Part shown: piece by piece, positions 11,325 to 23,799 of the stretch
Position numbering within the stretch: position 1 is the first letter of the stretch
How the letters are laid out: every line of letters starts with the position of its first letter
From: Oncomelania hupensis
Taxonomy: Eukaryota > Mollusca > Gastropoda > Littorinimorpha > Pomatiopsidae
Direction of reading: 5' to 3'
Assembly: GCA_036898135.1 (NCBI GenBank)
Contig: CM072514.1
Coordinates: 83,834,122-83,898,121 of the forward strand
DNA: 64,000 bases
The notes under the pieces: model-generated
Told to the model about the DNA's origin: nothing
The model's database searches: none
Seen by the model: the letters and a program-made list of their open reading frames with translations, nothing else
Made by a program: the position numbers and the translations under genes

Positions 11325-11861
11325 CAACCGATTGTGATAATATTATGTTGCTTTGGGATAGGTCAGACGGCGGCCAATCATTCCATGTTTCCCTTTTGTT
11401 TCGTTGGGAACAAGCCGAGCCACAACACCTCCACGACGACAATGAACGCTTTTAGGAAAATGCTGATTTTGAGCTAAGCGTTCGATTGAGTGCCTGAAAG
11501 TACATTTGAATAAATTAGCCATCTTGTTATTAAATGTGTTTACACGACATTCTTATTTTCAAAATTTATTTTTTAAAAAAAATGAACGAATGACATCAGT
11601 CAGGAATGTTTTAGACTGATTAAGACAAACCAAAAAAACGCTGTCACAACTGCGTAGACAAGGCGTGGTTGTATGTACGTGACAGGACCTTCAAAACTTG
11701 ATCGAGAATCGTCTGTTGTGACTGAATGAAACGTTACCATAGGCCTAGACTACCGACGTCATTCACGCTCACCCTGTCGCTCTTTTAAAGTTCAACCCCG
11801 CACTACTAGAGACTCTAGTTTATGAACCAGGATCTCTCCACGCTCGGTATATCATACTGTG
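11325..11861. other. No feature recognised
   Basis: Unique-looking DNA with no coding frame or repeat that I can support. Confidence 0.5.
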
Positions 11862-11864
11862 TTA

Positions 11865-12559
11865 AGGCCCCGCCACACATGCCGATTGTGCAACGATTTG
11901 GTTTGCGATCCGATCCCGATGACGTCAGAACTACTGCTTGCCTGAGGTCCGATTTGCAAGCGGCTCGGTATCGTGCGATTAGAGCTTGTTCTATTCTGCT
12001 GTGCAAAATCGGCCCCGATTGTATGCTTCCAACCAATCAGAATGCGTCCCGTGTTCATTGTCAACTTGGCGTTACAAACGAAGCTGATGACAGGTGACAG
12101 GTGACAGGCTGGGAAGTCTCGTCTTTCGTAGGCCTCAATTACATACTATATATACTATACTACGTACCTATGTAGGAGGCCCACGAGTTTACAAAGACGA
12201 AATAAAAGACTTCAGAGCCCGTGATGCAACCCGCGATGTTTTGTATGGTTTTGATTTGGTTTTCCATTACGTTTTTATTTTTAAATAGTTTTTGTAGCAT
12301 GTAGAGACATTATTTCTGCTGTGGTTTCAGACTAGATGAGCTGTTGGATGGGGATGGTAAACTGTTGGATGGGGTTGGGGATCGTGTACACTGACACTAG
12401 TGAAAGTGAATATAAACAATGCACATTGTGTGGAAGTTTCGGGTCGACCTGATCGGAAACGTGTAGCAGTGCCATCGGTTTTGGAGTCCGGCCCGATCGC
12501 AAACGGATCCGAAACCCGATCTAGAATCGGCCTTCAAACCGGTATGTGTGGCGGGGCCT
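11865..12559. mobile_element. MITE with 20-bp inverted ends and TTA target duplication
   Basis: The left end AGGCCCCGCCACACATGCCG and the inverse of the right end AGGCCCCGCCACACATACCG differ at one base. Both sides are flanked by TTA (11862-11864, 12560-12562). A 3-bp TWA duplication is typical of PIF/Harbinger elements. The 695-bp interior has no transposase frame, so it is non-autonomous. Superfamily rests on the TSD alone. Confidence 0.75.
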
Positions 12560-12562
12560 TTA

Positions 12563-13184
12563 CGCAAAAAGACGCATGCTCGAGTGATCTCTAATAGTCT
12601 GGCTCTGCCCGATTTCAATTCAAACCGACAAAAACGATAGGGATTAAAACTGTGATGACTGAGAGCGGCATTGTTGCTGTTTACATGTTCCCGTCGTTGT
12701 TGTTATCGTCCTCATCATTATGATCATTATGATCACCAATGTCGTCATCCATTTTAATTCTTTTCCTTGTTTTCTTTTCATTCTTTGTGTTTTGCATGCC
12801 TGGAATTTTGTTGGACGACTAGCATTTCTTATGTCTTATGTTAATGGTGGTTGTTCTGATGGGTCGTATCGATTGTTAGTTTTGATGAAGCGAGATTTGT
12901 TTGTTTCTTCCGGCATAAGGATGACAAGTAAAGTTCGGCTTGTAGGCAATATGAGAGGAAACGTATTAAGCGAATTTCCACACACAAGGACCATGAACAC
13001 AGCGCTGATCTGTCTTTTTCTTTCAAGGATCATCGCCTTCAAACATACAACAGCCCTTACCACAAATCCATCCCAACATTTAAAAAAAACAACACACACA
13101 CAAAAACAAGATGACAATCCATTTAAATGTGTTTCCAGACATTCACAAACATAGCTGGTAATACAGTTAGTTAGTTAGTCATTG
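12563..13184. other. No feature recognised
   Basis: An open frame at 12720-13154 has no recognisable domain and a low-complexity end. I see no supported gene. Confidence 0.45.
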
Positions 13185-13470
13185 TATTCAGGGTCCAGCG
13201 GACTGCAAAGAGCTAAATCAGGACCACATCTTCGTTGAAAGAGGGCTCACTCTTGATCCGTATAAAAGATCGACTGAAAAAGCCCTCATGGTAACACTGA
13301 AGGCACCCCACCAGCCGGTCACGTTACAATAAAAGCATCCCATGCCAGGGACGCTGGGGCTGTATTGTAATTTATCGAAACCCCTTTACAAAAACAAAAT
13401 AGAATATAAACCAACACGTACATATAAAATGCCTTACATTGCCACATTGCTGGAGGTTCAGTGTTGGTAT
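13185..13470 (-). repeat. Family B retroposon, diverged and truncated
   Basis: Begins GGTCCAGCGGACTGCAAAG and follows family B through the TTTACAAAAACAAAATAGAA segment before similarity is lost. It belongs to the GCAAAG subtype also seen at 50985 and 21870. Confidence 0.75.
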
Positions 13471-14930
13471 ACCCCCTCTTCCCTGGGGTGATAATTTATC
13501 CCCCGACTGCCATTTCGCCAATAGTGGTTGCTAAACGTTAAACTGTAATGTTTATTCATTCTGTATCTTGTCCCATATACGAAAACAGATTCCTTTCTGT
13601 TTGTGTTTAATAGCTGTATATACATTTTTATTTTAACATTTCGAAGGGAGCGGTTTTACAATAAAACATTTGTTACGCCTATAGTACATTCAACAGCTGT
13701 TTGTAGATATCTTTTAAAATCTCTACGTATTTGAAAGGCGGCATTTTTTCTATTTAAAACAAAATCTACCTTCTTATTATATTTCCTTTTCTCTACGCAT
13801 AGAAGAAACACATCAAAAGCTTTCTCTGTTTATTTGAAGAGGAGCAGCGTTTGAATGAAAGAATTATTTTCCTTATAAATATTATGGCTGTTTTCCGAAA
13901 CACAGGAGTCCTTTTCTGTTGACCCAAAGCGCAGTATTTTAACGGAAGCATGTATAATGTTCCGCCTGAAGTCCCCTATATGCTTATGTGTCTGGGAACG
14001 TTAATCTACATGCCTGCCTGTTTCTCCACCTCTTTATGAATTCAGTGATGGAGAGTTTTTAAGCTAGGGGTATTTATACCCTCAACCAAAACATGTGGGG
14101 GTTTTCATACCCTCATTGCAAAACATAAGGGTTTTTTTATACCCCCTTTCAGTTTTTTAGGGGGTACACCAACATACGTAATAAACACTTTGTTTGCACA
14201 GCATAGAACCAGTTTCTTTCAGTGTTAGCCACGGAAATTCCAGGAGCCATTTCTCCTGGAAAGTCTTTTCATCAGTTTGAGTTTCTTCAGCCGGGCCCGG
14301 TTGCGGCTCACCTTTTCCTTCTCTTACCGAGCACTCAAAGCCAAAGGCTGACAAAAAAGTTTGTTTTTCTTTTCCTTCATCTTGTTTTAATTTTTTTGAG
14401 CAATTAGTTTTGCTTCGGCTTCCCCTCAGATCGCTACTTGTCGGCCATGTTTAATGTTGGGTTGTTGTCATTCTTATATACCCAATCAAAAGCGTCGAGA
14501 AAAAATAGTGAATATTATCGTGCATATGATTGGCTGCTTCTCGGAAGCGACAGAATGAATAGGAGGGGGAGAGAGGGTGGTAGGCGGTCGCGCAGGACGC
14601 ACAGGCACACGATCCAAATCGAGCGAAAGCTGTACGCCCGACCGAAATAGTTGTACCTGATGATACCTCCCAGCAACTTAGCTTTACGTTTTCATACCCC
14701 TTTGGCACTGACTTTGTGCGTGTTTATACCCTTTCATTACATTTTCGTTACGTGATTTCCCAACTCAGTACGTGAAACACGTACGATTGTACGTGATCTC
14801 CATCACTGATGAATATTTTATTTTATGCTGATATATTCAAGGACGGTTGCCAGAAAAATCTCCTAGAGACCCTTCTTGTACTTTCAGGCTTATCTCAACA
14901 TGCGTTGAACTAGTCAGGGTGAGGTGTGGG
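13471..14930. other. AT-rich DNA with a short minisatellite
   Basis: About 14055-14160 holds two to three roughly 32-bp units containing ATACCCTC and AAAACAT; related TTTATACCC units recur at about 14688-14740. No gene is supported in between. Confidence 0.45.
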
Positions 14931-15635
14931 TTGATTGATTGATTTGTTGTTGCTTTAGGTCCAGCGGACTCTTCCGAGCCAAATCAGGACCGGACAACCC
15001 CCGATCCGCATAAAAGATCTACCGAAACAACCCTAGTGGGAAAATTGAATGCCCTCCACCGGCCAGTCACTTTACAATAAAGACATCCCACGCGGGGGAC
15101 GGCTGAGGGTTGACCTCAACTACGCGAACACCCCGGTTACAAAAACAAAATAGAATACAACCATCATTATAAATCATCAACAAAACACATACATATAAAA
15201 TGCCTATAGTGCGAAATAATACAATCATAGGAAGCCCTAGTGACCACCCGGCAGAAAGCGTCCAACACTCCCAAGCTGATCCAACAGACCTCATACACAA
15301 ACAAGGAGTCTTGTCCAGGAAGAGTTTTCAAGAAAAAAGGTAGGTCATTGATCTAGCGAAGAAGAAGAAAGTATAGCAGGAGTGATAGGACAGATCAGGA
15401 ATGGGAAAGAGCAAATGATGAAGACAGCGACAGTGGGAATTTAAAGCACTAAATTTCCAGAAAGTGGGGATACTATTTATACTGAAACCCCCGGCACTCC
15501 AACGGGGGGAACTGTTGCCGCAGTGAATTAGTCATGCCTACAAAGGCAAGACAGGTTTTCAACTGGGGCTTTCACTGTTCCCTTTATAGGTTAGAACAAT
15601 CTACAGTGGCAATATTGCTCATGACCCCAAGGGGT
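14931..15635 (-). mobile_element. Family B retroposon, full length (705 bp)
   Basis: A complete copy flanked by the 12-bp direct repeat GTGAGGTGTGGG (14919-14930, 15636-15647). On the minus strand it starts CCCCTTGGGGTCATGAGC and ends in the CCGCTGGACC motif plus a (CAAT)n tail. The long TSD and short-repeat tail indicate insertion by target-primed reverse transcription. No long frame and no clear pol III boxes; a TATAAATA lies in the 5' third. Nearly identical to 41219-41921. Confidence 0.88.
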
Positions 15636-15954
15636 GTGAGGTGTGGGGTGGAGATGGAGGTGCGAGAGGGTGGAGAAAGGGGTAGGAGAGTGTGGGAGCG
15701 GGGTGGAGTTGGGGTGGGAGGAATTAGAACGAGATAAATGTCGGTCTGCCCGTCGGAAGGTTCGTTGGACGCCATATCTCACGAACCGCTGAACGGATTT
15801 AGACCAAACGTCATAAGAACATTACCTCAACTAGTTGCCTGCCTCCTGTGCCATCATATTTGCTCTGTTACAAAGGGCAAGGTCACTGGAATCATTTTGT
15901 TGTTAAACGCGTTTTGCTCAATATCTAAACAACAACAACAATAACAACAACAAA

Positions 15955-15990
<36 letters not shown>

Positions 15991-16025
15991 CGATTGAAGC
16001 GATTGTATTGAGTTTTGGTATAAAT
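15636..16025. repeat. Spacer with (AAC)n microsatellite
   Basis: An (AAC)n tract covers about 15927-15991. The G-rich stretch after 15640 has no gene. Confidence 0.6.
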
Positions 16026-16035
16026 GTACTTCAAA

Positions 16036-16427
16036 CGACTAACGACGAAGTCCGACAGACCATCACACAAGCCATGGGACAACACGATGACCTGCTCACA
16101 GTGGTAAAAAAAAAAACCGGAAACTCCGATGGTATGGCCATGTCACCAGATCTTCAGGTCTTGCAAAGACCATCCTGCAAGGCACAGTGCAAGGAGGTAG
16201 AAGAAGAGGGAGACCGAACAAGAGGTGCGAGGACAACATTCGAGAATAGACTGGTTTGACACTGAGCGAAACCATCAGGGCTGCTGAGGACAGGGAAAGA
16301 TGGAGTATGCAGGTTAAACGATCATCTTTGGTGCCCCTACGACCTCTGAGTTACGGGATAGGATAGGATAGGATAGGATAGGATAGGATAGGATAGGATA
16401 GGATAGGATAGGATAGGAAAGGATAGG
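16036..16427 (+). mobile_element. 3' fragment of the GGATA-tailed LINE with expanded tail
   Basis: Flanked by the 10-bp direct repeat GTACTTCAAA (16026-16035, 16428-16437). It holds the last 300 bp or so of the LINE coding end, with an A-run that breaks the frame, and a tail of about 75 bp made of GGATA units. Confidence 0.88.
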
Positions 16428-16437
16428 GTACTTCAAA

Positions 16438-16856
16438 TCATTGGACATATTTCAGTAGAAGTCCGGTTGTTGGCCAGTCCTTAGGTCTAAATTTTACGTC
16501 TTTTTTTGTTTGTTTGTTGTTCAAAACATACTCTTTACTTACATAACTGAACCGAAGTTCGTTATTTTTTGCTTCGAGGATACTTTAACTATTGCTAAGC
16601 ATGTAAGATCATTCGTGTTTGTACTTTCTCAAAGGTGAAGGTCATTGTGCTACATTTTGTAAACACGTTTTGCATTGGCGTAGCTAATTGTTATCATAGT
16701 TTTTTTTTGCTTTGCAGATAATTAGTTGTTGTTTTTTGCTTGCAGATAATTTGTTTATTTTTTGCGTGCAGATAATAAAGATAGTGTGGTTCTAGTATTC
16801 AACGTTTTTCTTTTGCTTCGTAAAGATAACACCGCCAAGAAATTAGCTTTTGTTTT
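16438..16856. other. No feature recognised
   Basis: AT-rich. Three short TTGC(TT)TGCAGATAA-type units near 16710-16775. No gene. Confidence 0.45.
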
Positions 16857-16865
16857 TTTGTTAGC

Positions 16866-17043
16866 GGCAGGGATAGCTCAGTGGTCAAAGAGCACGGCTT
16901 GTGTGAGTGCGTCTTGGGCGACGTGGGTTCGAATCCTGACTTCAGCAAACTATTTTGTGATTGCTGGATATTACGGGCCAGCGCCTTGAAAAGCTCTCTA
17001 AGCTTGTAAGTGCGCTATATAAAAGAAATCTCTTTTTTTTTTC
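16866..17043 (+). mobile_element. tRNA-derived SINE
   Basis: Flanked by the 9-bp direct repeat TTTGTTAGC (16857-16865, 17044-17052). An A-box-like GATAGCTCAGTGGTCAAAG and a B-box GGTTCGAATCC show the tRNA-derived head. The 3' domain (GCCAGCGCCTTGAAAAGCTC, GCGCTATATAAAAG) is shared with the SINEs at 52022 and 54558. It is not a tRNA gene: there is no complete cloverleaf and no aminoacyl stem. Confidence 0.85.
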
Positions 17044-17199
17044 TTTGTTAGCAATGAATTTGAGTGCCAGGAAATTCATTTGAATGGCACACGATAGGGC
17101 TTTCTTTCTTTCTTTCTGTTTTAAAAAAGATACTTTTTTTTTGGTCTACCTATATTTGATAGGATTATTTGACGCACTTTCTCTCTTACTGACGTACGG

Positions 17200-17465
17200 C
17201 TGTATTAGATGTAAAACACCGTAATCTCTCACAGACCTTCTGTCCTTATACGCACCTGTCGGATCTCTCAGGTCGTGTCCTAAACTTCTCAATGATGTTC
17301 ACAGGCCAAAAGATGCCAAGACCAAGCGTTGGGGGCGAGCGAGCATTCAAATACCTCGCTCCCACCTTGTGGAACGCCTTTCCTGAGAGCACCACGGAGA
17401 CGCGAACCATAGAATTCTTTAGATCTAGCTTGAAAATACACTGATTTCTACCCTTTCGTCAACCA
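17200..17465 (+). pseudogene. CR1/L2-like LINE, end of ORF2 (decayed)
   Basis: Translates, with interruptions, to the C-terminal signature of CR1/L2-type LINEs: a DLLSLYAP-like segment, a LRSCPKLL-like segment, AFKYLAPTLWNAFPE, then FFRSSLKIH and a stop. This matches the ...LWNxLPxxxR...FKxxLKTHLF ending known for that group. No RT core is present. It is followed by a CT microsatellite. Confidence 0.7.
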
Positions 17466-17489
17466 TCTGCCGGATCTGATACAGAACTC

Positions 17490-17509
17490 TGTCTGTCTGT
17501 CTGTCTCTG

Positions 17510-17585
<76 letters not shown>

Positions 17586-17595
17586 TCTCTCTCTG
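17490..17595. repeat. (CTGT)n and (CT)n microsatellite
   Basis: About 105 bp of CTGT then CT repeats. Confidence 0.9.
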
Positions 17596-17635
17596 TGATA
17601 TTATTATCCATTATTTCTCACATTCCCATCTCTTC

Positions 17636-18234
17636 GGTTACGTTGAAACGCGCACGATAGTTCGTGTGTGTCGCGCGCGATAGATCTGTTCGTTTTGTTT
17701 TGCAGGGCATGCAGTGATGGAGTGTATTCACCTTTGGTTTGGTTTTGCGTTGTTATTAGAAGAAGTTTTGTATAACGTTGGTAATTTTAGTTGGTCGATA
17801 TTATTTGAGAATTTTCTCGAGTCAGTTGTTTACTGTCGATCGAAGCGTATGGATAGTTCTAGTGGTAACCATGGAAGCTTCCATTCCAAATAAGATTGTA
17901 TGACGTGAGACAGCGATGATTAAATTAATTTTGATTGGTTGTGGTGTTTCATGTAGGATATTCTCGTTTGTTCTGGAGTATGTAGAGACTATATAAGTGC
18001 CGCACTGTTTCAAAATAAGGGGGTTAAAAGTAAAAAGTTGAGAGTGGAAAAAGCGATTGTATGCAGTGTTGATGTATGCTGAATAAAGTTGGAAAACTAC
18101 ATATGAAGACTTTGCCTTGTTGCTGAATGAGCAGGCTGCGCGGATAAACGAATCAGAGTTACACCTACCAGGATTTCAAGCATCGGGGCTGAATCAAATA
18201 CTGATAGAGAAAAAAAACAACATCGAGTGTAACA
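17636..18234 (+). repeat. Solo LTR of the element A family (599 bp)
   Basis: Aligns from end to end with the LTR at 4630-5265 but is clearly diverged. It begins GGTTACG (first base changed from T) and ends GTAACA. A perfect 5-bp TSD, TCTTC, flanks it (17631-17635, 18235-18239). No internal sequence, so LTR-LTR recombination is the likely origin. Confidence 0.88.
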
Positions 18235-18239
18235 TCTTC

Positions 18240-19144
18240 CCAACAGCGCTGTGAGTACACCTCCGGGTGTGGAAGTTTTTACGCGTTAGATAAGTTTTCA
18301 TTCATTCATTGAGTCATTCACGTTCTCTTCGAGCAACTTGTTTTCTTCTTCTTCTTCTTTAATTTTTTTTTTAAAATTGAAACACCTTTCAATCCTTTTT
18401 ATGTGCTTAAAGGGCTAGTAATGTATCCCTGCTTTTTGTATTCAATAGCTGATTTTCTTTCTTATTTTAAAAAAAAATCCGTTTGACGCCATGTTTGTTT
18501 AAACAAGAACAGATGGTTGATTTAGTTTGTGGTGAAATTAGTCATTTTCTGCATATATATTCAACGTTTGTGTGGTTGTTTTTTTTTTTTTTTTTAAAGA
18601 AATACAAATATTGACACCGTATTTACATGTGTTTGAATAGAAACATTGTTGTTACAACGTAAGCAATGTGCTTTTTTCTGCCTATGGAATACAATCCTTT
18701 TGGAGGCCCAATTAATATTTGTTTACTTTTTTCTGCTTGATTTAAATTAAAAAAAACTGTTTGCTTGAAATACATATTTATGGAAGAACAGTTTGATATA
18801 TATCATTATGAACTGTTTGTTTGATATAAATTCAAAAACTGTTTACAAAACTTGTTTTTCACAACCCCTTGGTGTTTAAAGACCAGTAGTTTCGGGTTGA
18901 AAATAAATGGGAATGTGTGGAAAGGACAATTTCAACACTCAGAATAAAACCATTTTAAATGGCTTGAATAGACATAGAGTGCTCGTCGTGGGCGTTGCAA
19001 AGAGGCGTAAAACGTTTTAAACATTAAGATGAATGGGGGTCTGCACACCGGGACGAAGAAATGTCAATACCAACGACCTTCAGCAATGTTAGTAAGGTGG
19101 TTTTCTTCGTTGTGTTATTGTATTTCCAGCTTGTGTGTGTGTGT

Positions 19145-19200
<56 letters not shown>

Positions 19201-19401
19201 CTCTCTCACTCTCTCTCCAGTTTTATTTTATGTATGTCTGTGCTAAACTCTCTTCTCCTAAGCTCTTCCCCCCAATAGAACTTACAAAACAAAATCTTCA
19301 ACTATACACTACAGTTTCTCTGGCCAAAAAATATTATTAAATAAGTTGAGAACTATTGAGTGACATTTAAACACCAGTGGTTCTGCTTTCAAGATTCAAG
19401 A
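18240..19401. other. AT-rich DNA with CT microsatellite
   Basis: A (GT)n/(CT)n tract lies at about 19134-19218. No gene or known element recognised in the rest. Confidence 0.5.
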
Positions 19402-19491
19402 TACAGGAGGTCCTCGAGTTAGCCTACGACGTTGATCCGTTCGTTGGACGCGTCGTAACCGATTTCATCGTAAGTCGGAACGTAAGTTGGA

Positions 19492-20142
19492 TTGATTGAT
19501 TTTTGCTTTAGGTCCAGCGGACTCTTCCGAGCCAAATCAGGACCGGCCAACCCCCGATCCGCATACAAGATCTGCTGAAACAACCCTAGTGGGAAAACTG
19601 AATGCCCTCCACCGGCCAGTCACTTTACAATAAAGACATCCCACGCAGGGGACGGCTGAGGCTTTACCCCAACTAATCGTACCCCCGATTACAAAAACAA
19701 AATAGAATACAAACATCATTATAAATTATCAACAAAACACATACATATAGAATGCCTATATTGCTAAATAATAACATCATAGGAAGCCCTAGTATAGTGA
19801 CCACCCGGCAGAAAGCGTCCAACACTCCCAAGCTGATCCAACAGACCTCATACACAAACAAGGAGTTTTGTCCAGGAAGAGTTTTCAAGAAAAAAGGTAG
19901 GTCATTGATCTAGCGAAGAAGAAGATAGTATAGCAGAGTGATAGGATAGAGCAGGAATGGGAAAGAGCAAATGAGGAAGACAGCGACAGTGGGAATTTAA
20001 AGCACTAAATTTCCAGAAAGTGGGGATACTATTTATACTGAAACCCCCGGCACTCCAACGGGGGTACTGTTGCCGCAGTGAATCGGTCATGCCTATAAAG
20101 GAAAGACAGGTTTTCAACTGGGGCTTTCACTTTTCCCTTTAT
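19492..20142 (-). mobile_element. Family B retroposon inserted in the Tigger-like element
   Basis: 651 bp flanked by the 13-bp direct repeat AACGTAAGTTGGA (19479-19491, 20143-20155). Lacks about 50 bp at the 5' end compared with the 705-bp copies. The tail is a short ATTGATTG array on the + strand. Confidence 0.9.
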
Positions 20143-20286
20143 AACGTAAGTTGGAACATAAAGAAAAATACCTGTACTGTACGTACAGTGCTATATACTG
20201 TACTGTAACTGTTAATGACATTAAAAAAGTATTAATATTATAACAGTTAATGAGATTTTTTTTTTAAAAAACGTATTAATATTATA

Positions 20287-20373
20287 ATGCCCATTTTAAC
20301 TTCCATGGTGATGGCCTTTCTTTTCTTTGATACACTACCATCAGAAGAGTCTGACTTACGTTTGGGAGCCATA
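20287..20373 (-). pseudogene. N-terminus of Tigger/CENP-B-like transposase
   Basis: The minus strand reads MAPKRKSDSSDGSVSKKRKA followed by ITMEVKMGII, the conserved start of the Tigger-type transposase before its Psq-like DNA-binding helix. After about 29 residues similarity stops, so only the N-terminal coding end is kept. The frame upstream of this Met is leader sequence. No catalytic DDE/D domain is present. Confidence 0.75.
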
Positions 20374-20976
20374 GCCAAGGGCAAAAAACACGTGAGAGAG
20401 ATAGACGTCGTAAACAACCAAAATGGCGTATGTACAGTGACTGAGCGTATGAAGCGACGCCAGCGTAGGAAGCGACGCCGTCTTCCCCGCCGTATAACCA
20501 CAATAAAGCGTATTCTTCCGCCGCTCGCCAGAAACTAGCTCCCGTTTGTTTACGTCGCTTACGACGCTAAACCGCGTAAGACGGAACGACGCGTATAATA
20601 TTATTTATTATATTTTTATGGGGAGGAGCGTCGTAACCACGAAACAACGTAAGTCGAGACCAGCGTAACCCGAGAACTTACTGTAGATTTATTATCCCCA
20701 TAAATGAACAGGAAATGTGGTGTGTGTTGTAACAATTCCGTATACAAGGACAATAATACAAACAAAACTGATTAAACGTAAAAATGTGGCATCTTTCACA
20801 TTTTAAGCCTGAGCAATTAAACAACGTGTTCCTGAACAGTAAAATCACGCTCACTTTTACTTCCACTGAGGTACCAATGTACACGCACTACCCCATTCAT
20901 AAGCAAGCTTGCAGACACTCAGCAACTACCATGCCTATTCACCACCCCCTCCCCACTCGCCCCTCTCCAACTACTT

Positions 20977-21895
20977 CCCCGTGGTGATACCGAGGAGATT
21001 TTTAACATAGCTAGTTCCCCCAACTTCTAGAAATGTGCATCAAATTTCCTCTATTCTATCACTCCTTGTATTTCTGCCTTAGCTTTTATTTTCTGTTGTC
21101 TACAGTTTTCACTTTTTTTTCTGTTGTCTACAGTTTTCACTTTTCTTTTCTGTTGTCTACAGTTTTCACTTTTCTTTTCTGTTGTCTACAGTATTCACTT
21201 TTCACTTTTGTTTGTAGTTTATCAGTACAACTTATGTTAATCTGATGAATAAAAATTGATGCAACAACAACAACAGTATTCACCTTTCTTTTCTGTTTTC
21301 TACGGTGTTCACTTTTCTTTTCTGTTGTCTATAGTATTCACTTTTTTCTGTTGTCTATAGTATTCACTTTTCTTTTCTGTTGCCTATAGTATTCACTTTT
21401 CTTTTATGTTGTCTACAGTATCCACTCTTTCAATACGTCAGTCACCTACATTTTTTCTTGAAAACTCTTCCACACTCCTGATTTCTGTGTGGGGTCTGTT
21501 GGGTCAGCTTGGGGATATTGCTCGCTTTCTGCCAAATGGTCACTAGGGTTTTCTATGGTATTATTATTTGGCAATGTAGGCATTTTATAAGTATGTGTTT
21601 TGTTAATATTTTATAATGACGTTTATATTCCAGTTTGTTTTTGTAAACGAGGAGGGGAGTCGAGGTGGGGGGGGGGGGGAAGAGGGAGGAGGGTGAGGCA
21701 GCCTCAGCGTCCCCTGCATGCGATGCCTTTATTGTAAAGTGACAGGCTGGTGGAATGCCTTCAGTGTTACCATTAGGGTCCTTTCAGCAGACTCTTTATA
21801 CGGATTAGGCGTGAATCCTCTGTCAGACAAGTTGTGGTCCCTGATTTGGCTCTTTGCAGTCCGCTGGACCCTATAAACAATGACTAACCAATGAA
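20977..21895 (+). repeat. Old family B copy containing an expanded minisatellite
   Basis: The start CCCCGTGGTGATACCGAGGA matches the family B start region at 35832, and 21425-21890 follows family B to its CAGTCCGCTGGACCC end. Between these, about 21080-21425 is a tandem array in place of the normal internal segment. Confidence 0.7.
21080..21425. repeat. Minisatellite, about 29-30 bp unit, about nine units
   Basis: The unit is TCTGTTGTCTACAGTATTCA plus a CTTTTCTTT-like end. Interrupted at about 21205-21275 by a non-repeat segment that ends in (CAA)n. Confidence 0.85.
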
Positions 21896-21957
21896 CGAAC
21901 CCCCAACCACGCCACAGCTGAAGTCTGCCACCAAACAGCACACAAACTTTCAAATCA

Positions 21958-23270
<1,313 letters not shown>

Positions 23271-23466
23271 GTGTAAGATAATATAAACATATTTGTGTAA
23301 TTATATTTGTTTTGTTGTTTTGCTTTAATGTCTTTTTTACCGAAATTATAAGAAAACCTTTAAAATTTAAAATATCAACAAGCAACAACTGATAATACGT
23401 AAATATGATCAAATAACATCAGTTCTCATACATACTGATCAACCAAAGAGCAAATACAAGTTTTTG

Positions 23467-23769
23467 CTAAGCTAATGCATACATCAAACATATATTGCCC
23501 ACAGATGTAACATTGTTATGCAGACTATTACGCAGTTGATTGCATTCAAATAAAACAGGTTTCAAACAAAACATTTGATTACATATACATTTGATATTCT
23601 TACAATGTTTAGGTTTTTTGGAATTTAGAAACATTCTATAAGCCATCATACCTACAGTCCTGGGAATTCCATTAGGTTGTTCAAATAGTTGATTAAAACA
23701 ACATTCCCTTTTAACTTGCTTTTCAGTTAAAACATGCATCTCTTTAACTGACAATGGAATATTTAACAT
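23467..23769 (-). pseudogene. I-like LINE, C-terminal domain (3' part of a rearranged copy)
   Basis: The minus-strand frame aligns with the region after RNase H of the LINE at 47874-50020: NIPLSVKEMHVL against QIPLSQKEMYTI, then FLNSKKPKHCKNIKCIC against LNSWKTKYCKEVVCQC, then LFECNQLRN against LHDCSAIQQ. The Cys/His spacing is kept. The matching RNase H domain lies next to it on the opposite strand, so this copy is inverted internally. Confidence 0.7.
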
Positions 23770-23799
23770 AATTGATGTTCGTAATCCTTTATATCAAAA

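Larger units (their letters stand above)
19404..20683 (-). mobile_element. Tigger/pogo-like DNA transposon, non-autonomous, interrupted
   Basis: The left end CAGGAGGTCCTCGAGTTA and the inverse of the right end CAGTAAGTTCTCGGGTTA form imperfect inverted repeats flanked by TA on both sides. The sub-terminal CGTAAGTCGGAACG type sequence is typical of this group. Inside, on the minus strand, lies the start of a CENP-B-like transposase. A family B copy (19492-20142) with a 13-bp TSD sits inside; removing it and one TSD copy leaves about 616 bp. Confidence 0.8.

Noticed and set aside
12720..13154. 144-codon frame
   Set aside because: No domain, no supporting codon pattern, and low-complexity at the end. 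Not called as a gene.
16866..16945. Possible tRNA gene
   Set aside because: A and B boxes are present but no complete cloverleaf; 9-bp TSDs and a shared 3' domain show it is a SINE. The same applies to 54558 and 60241.
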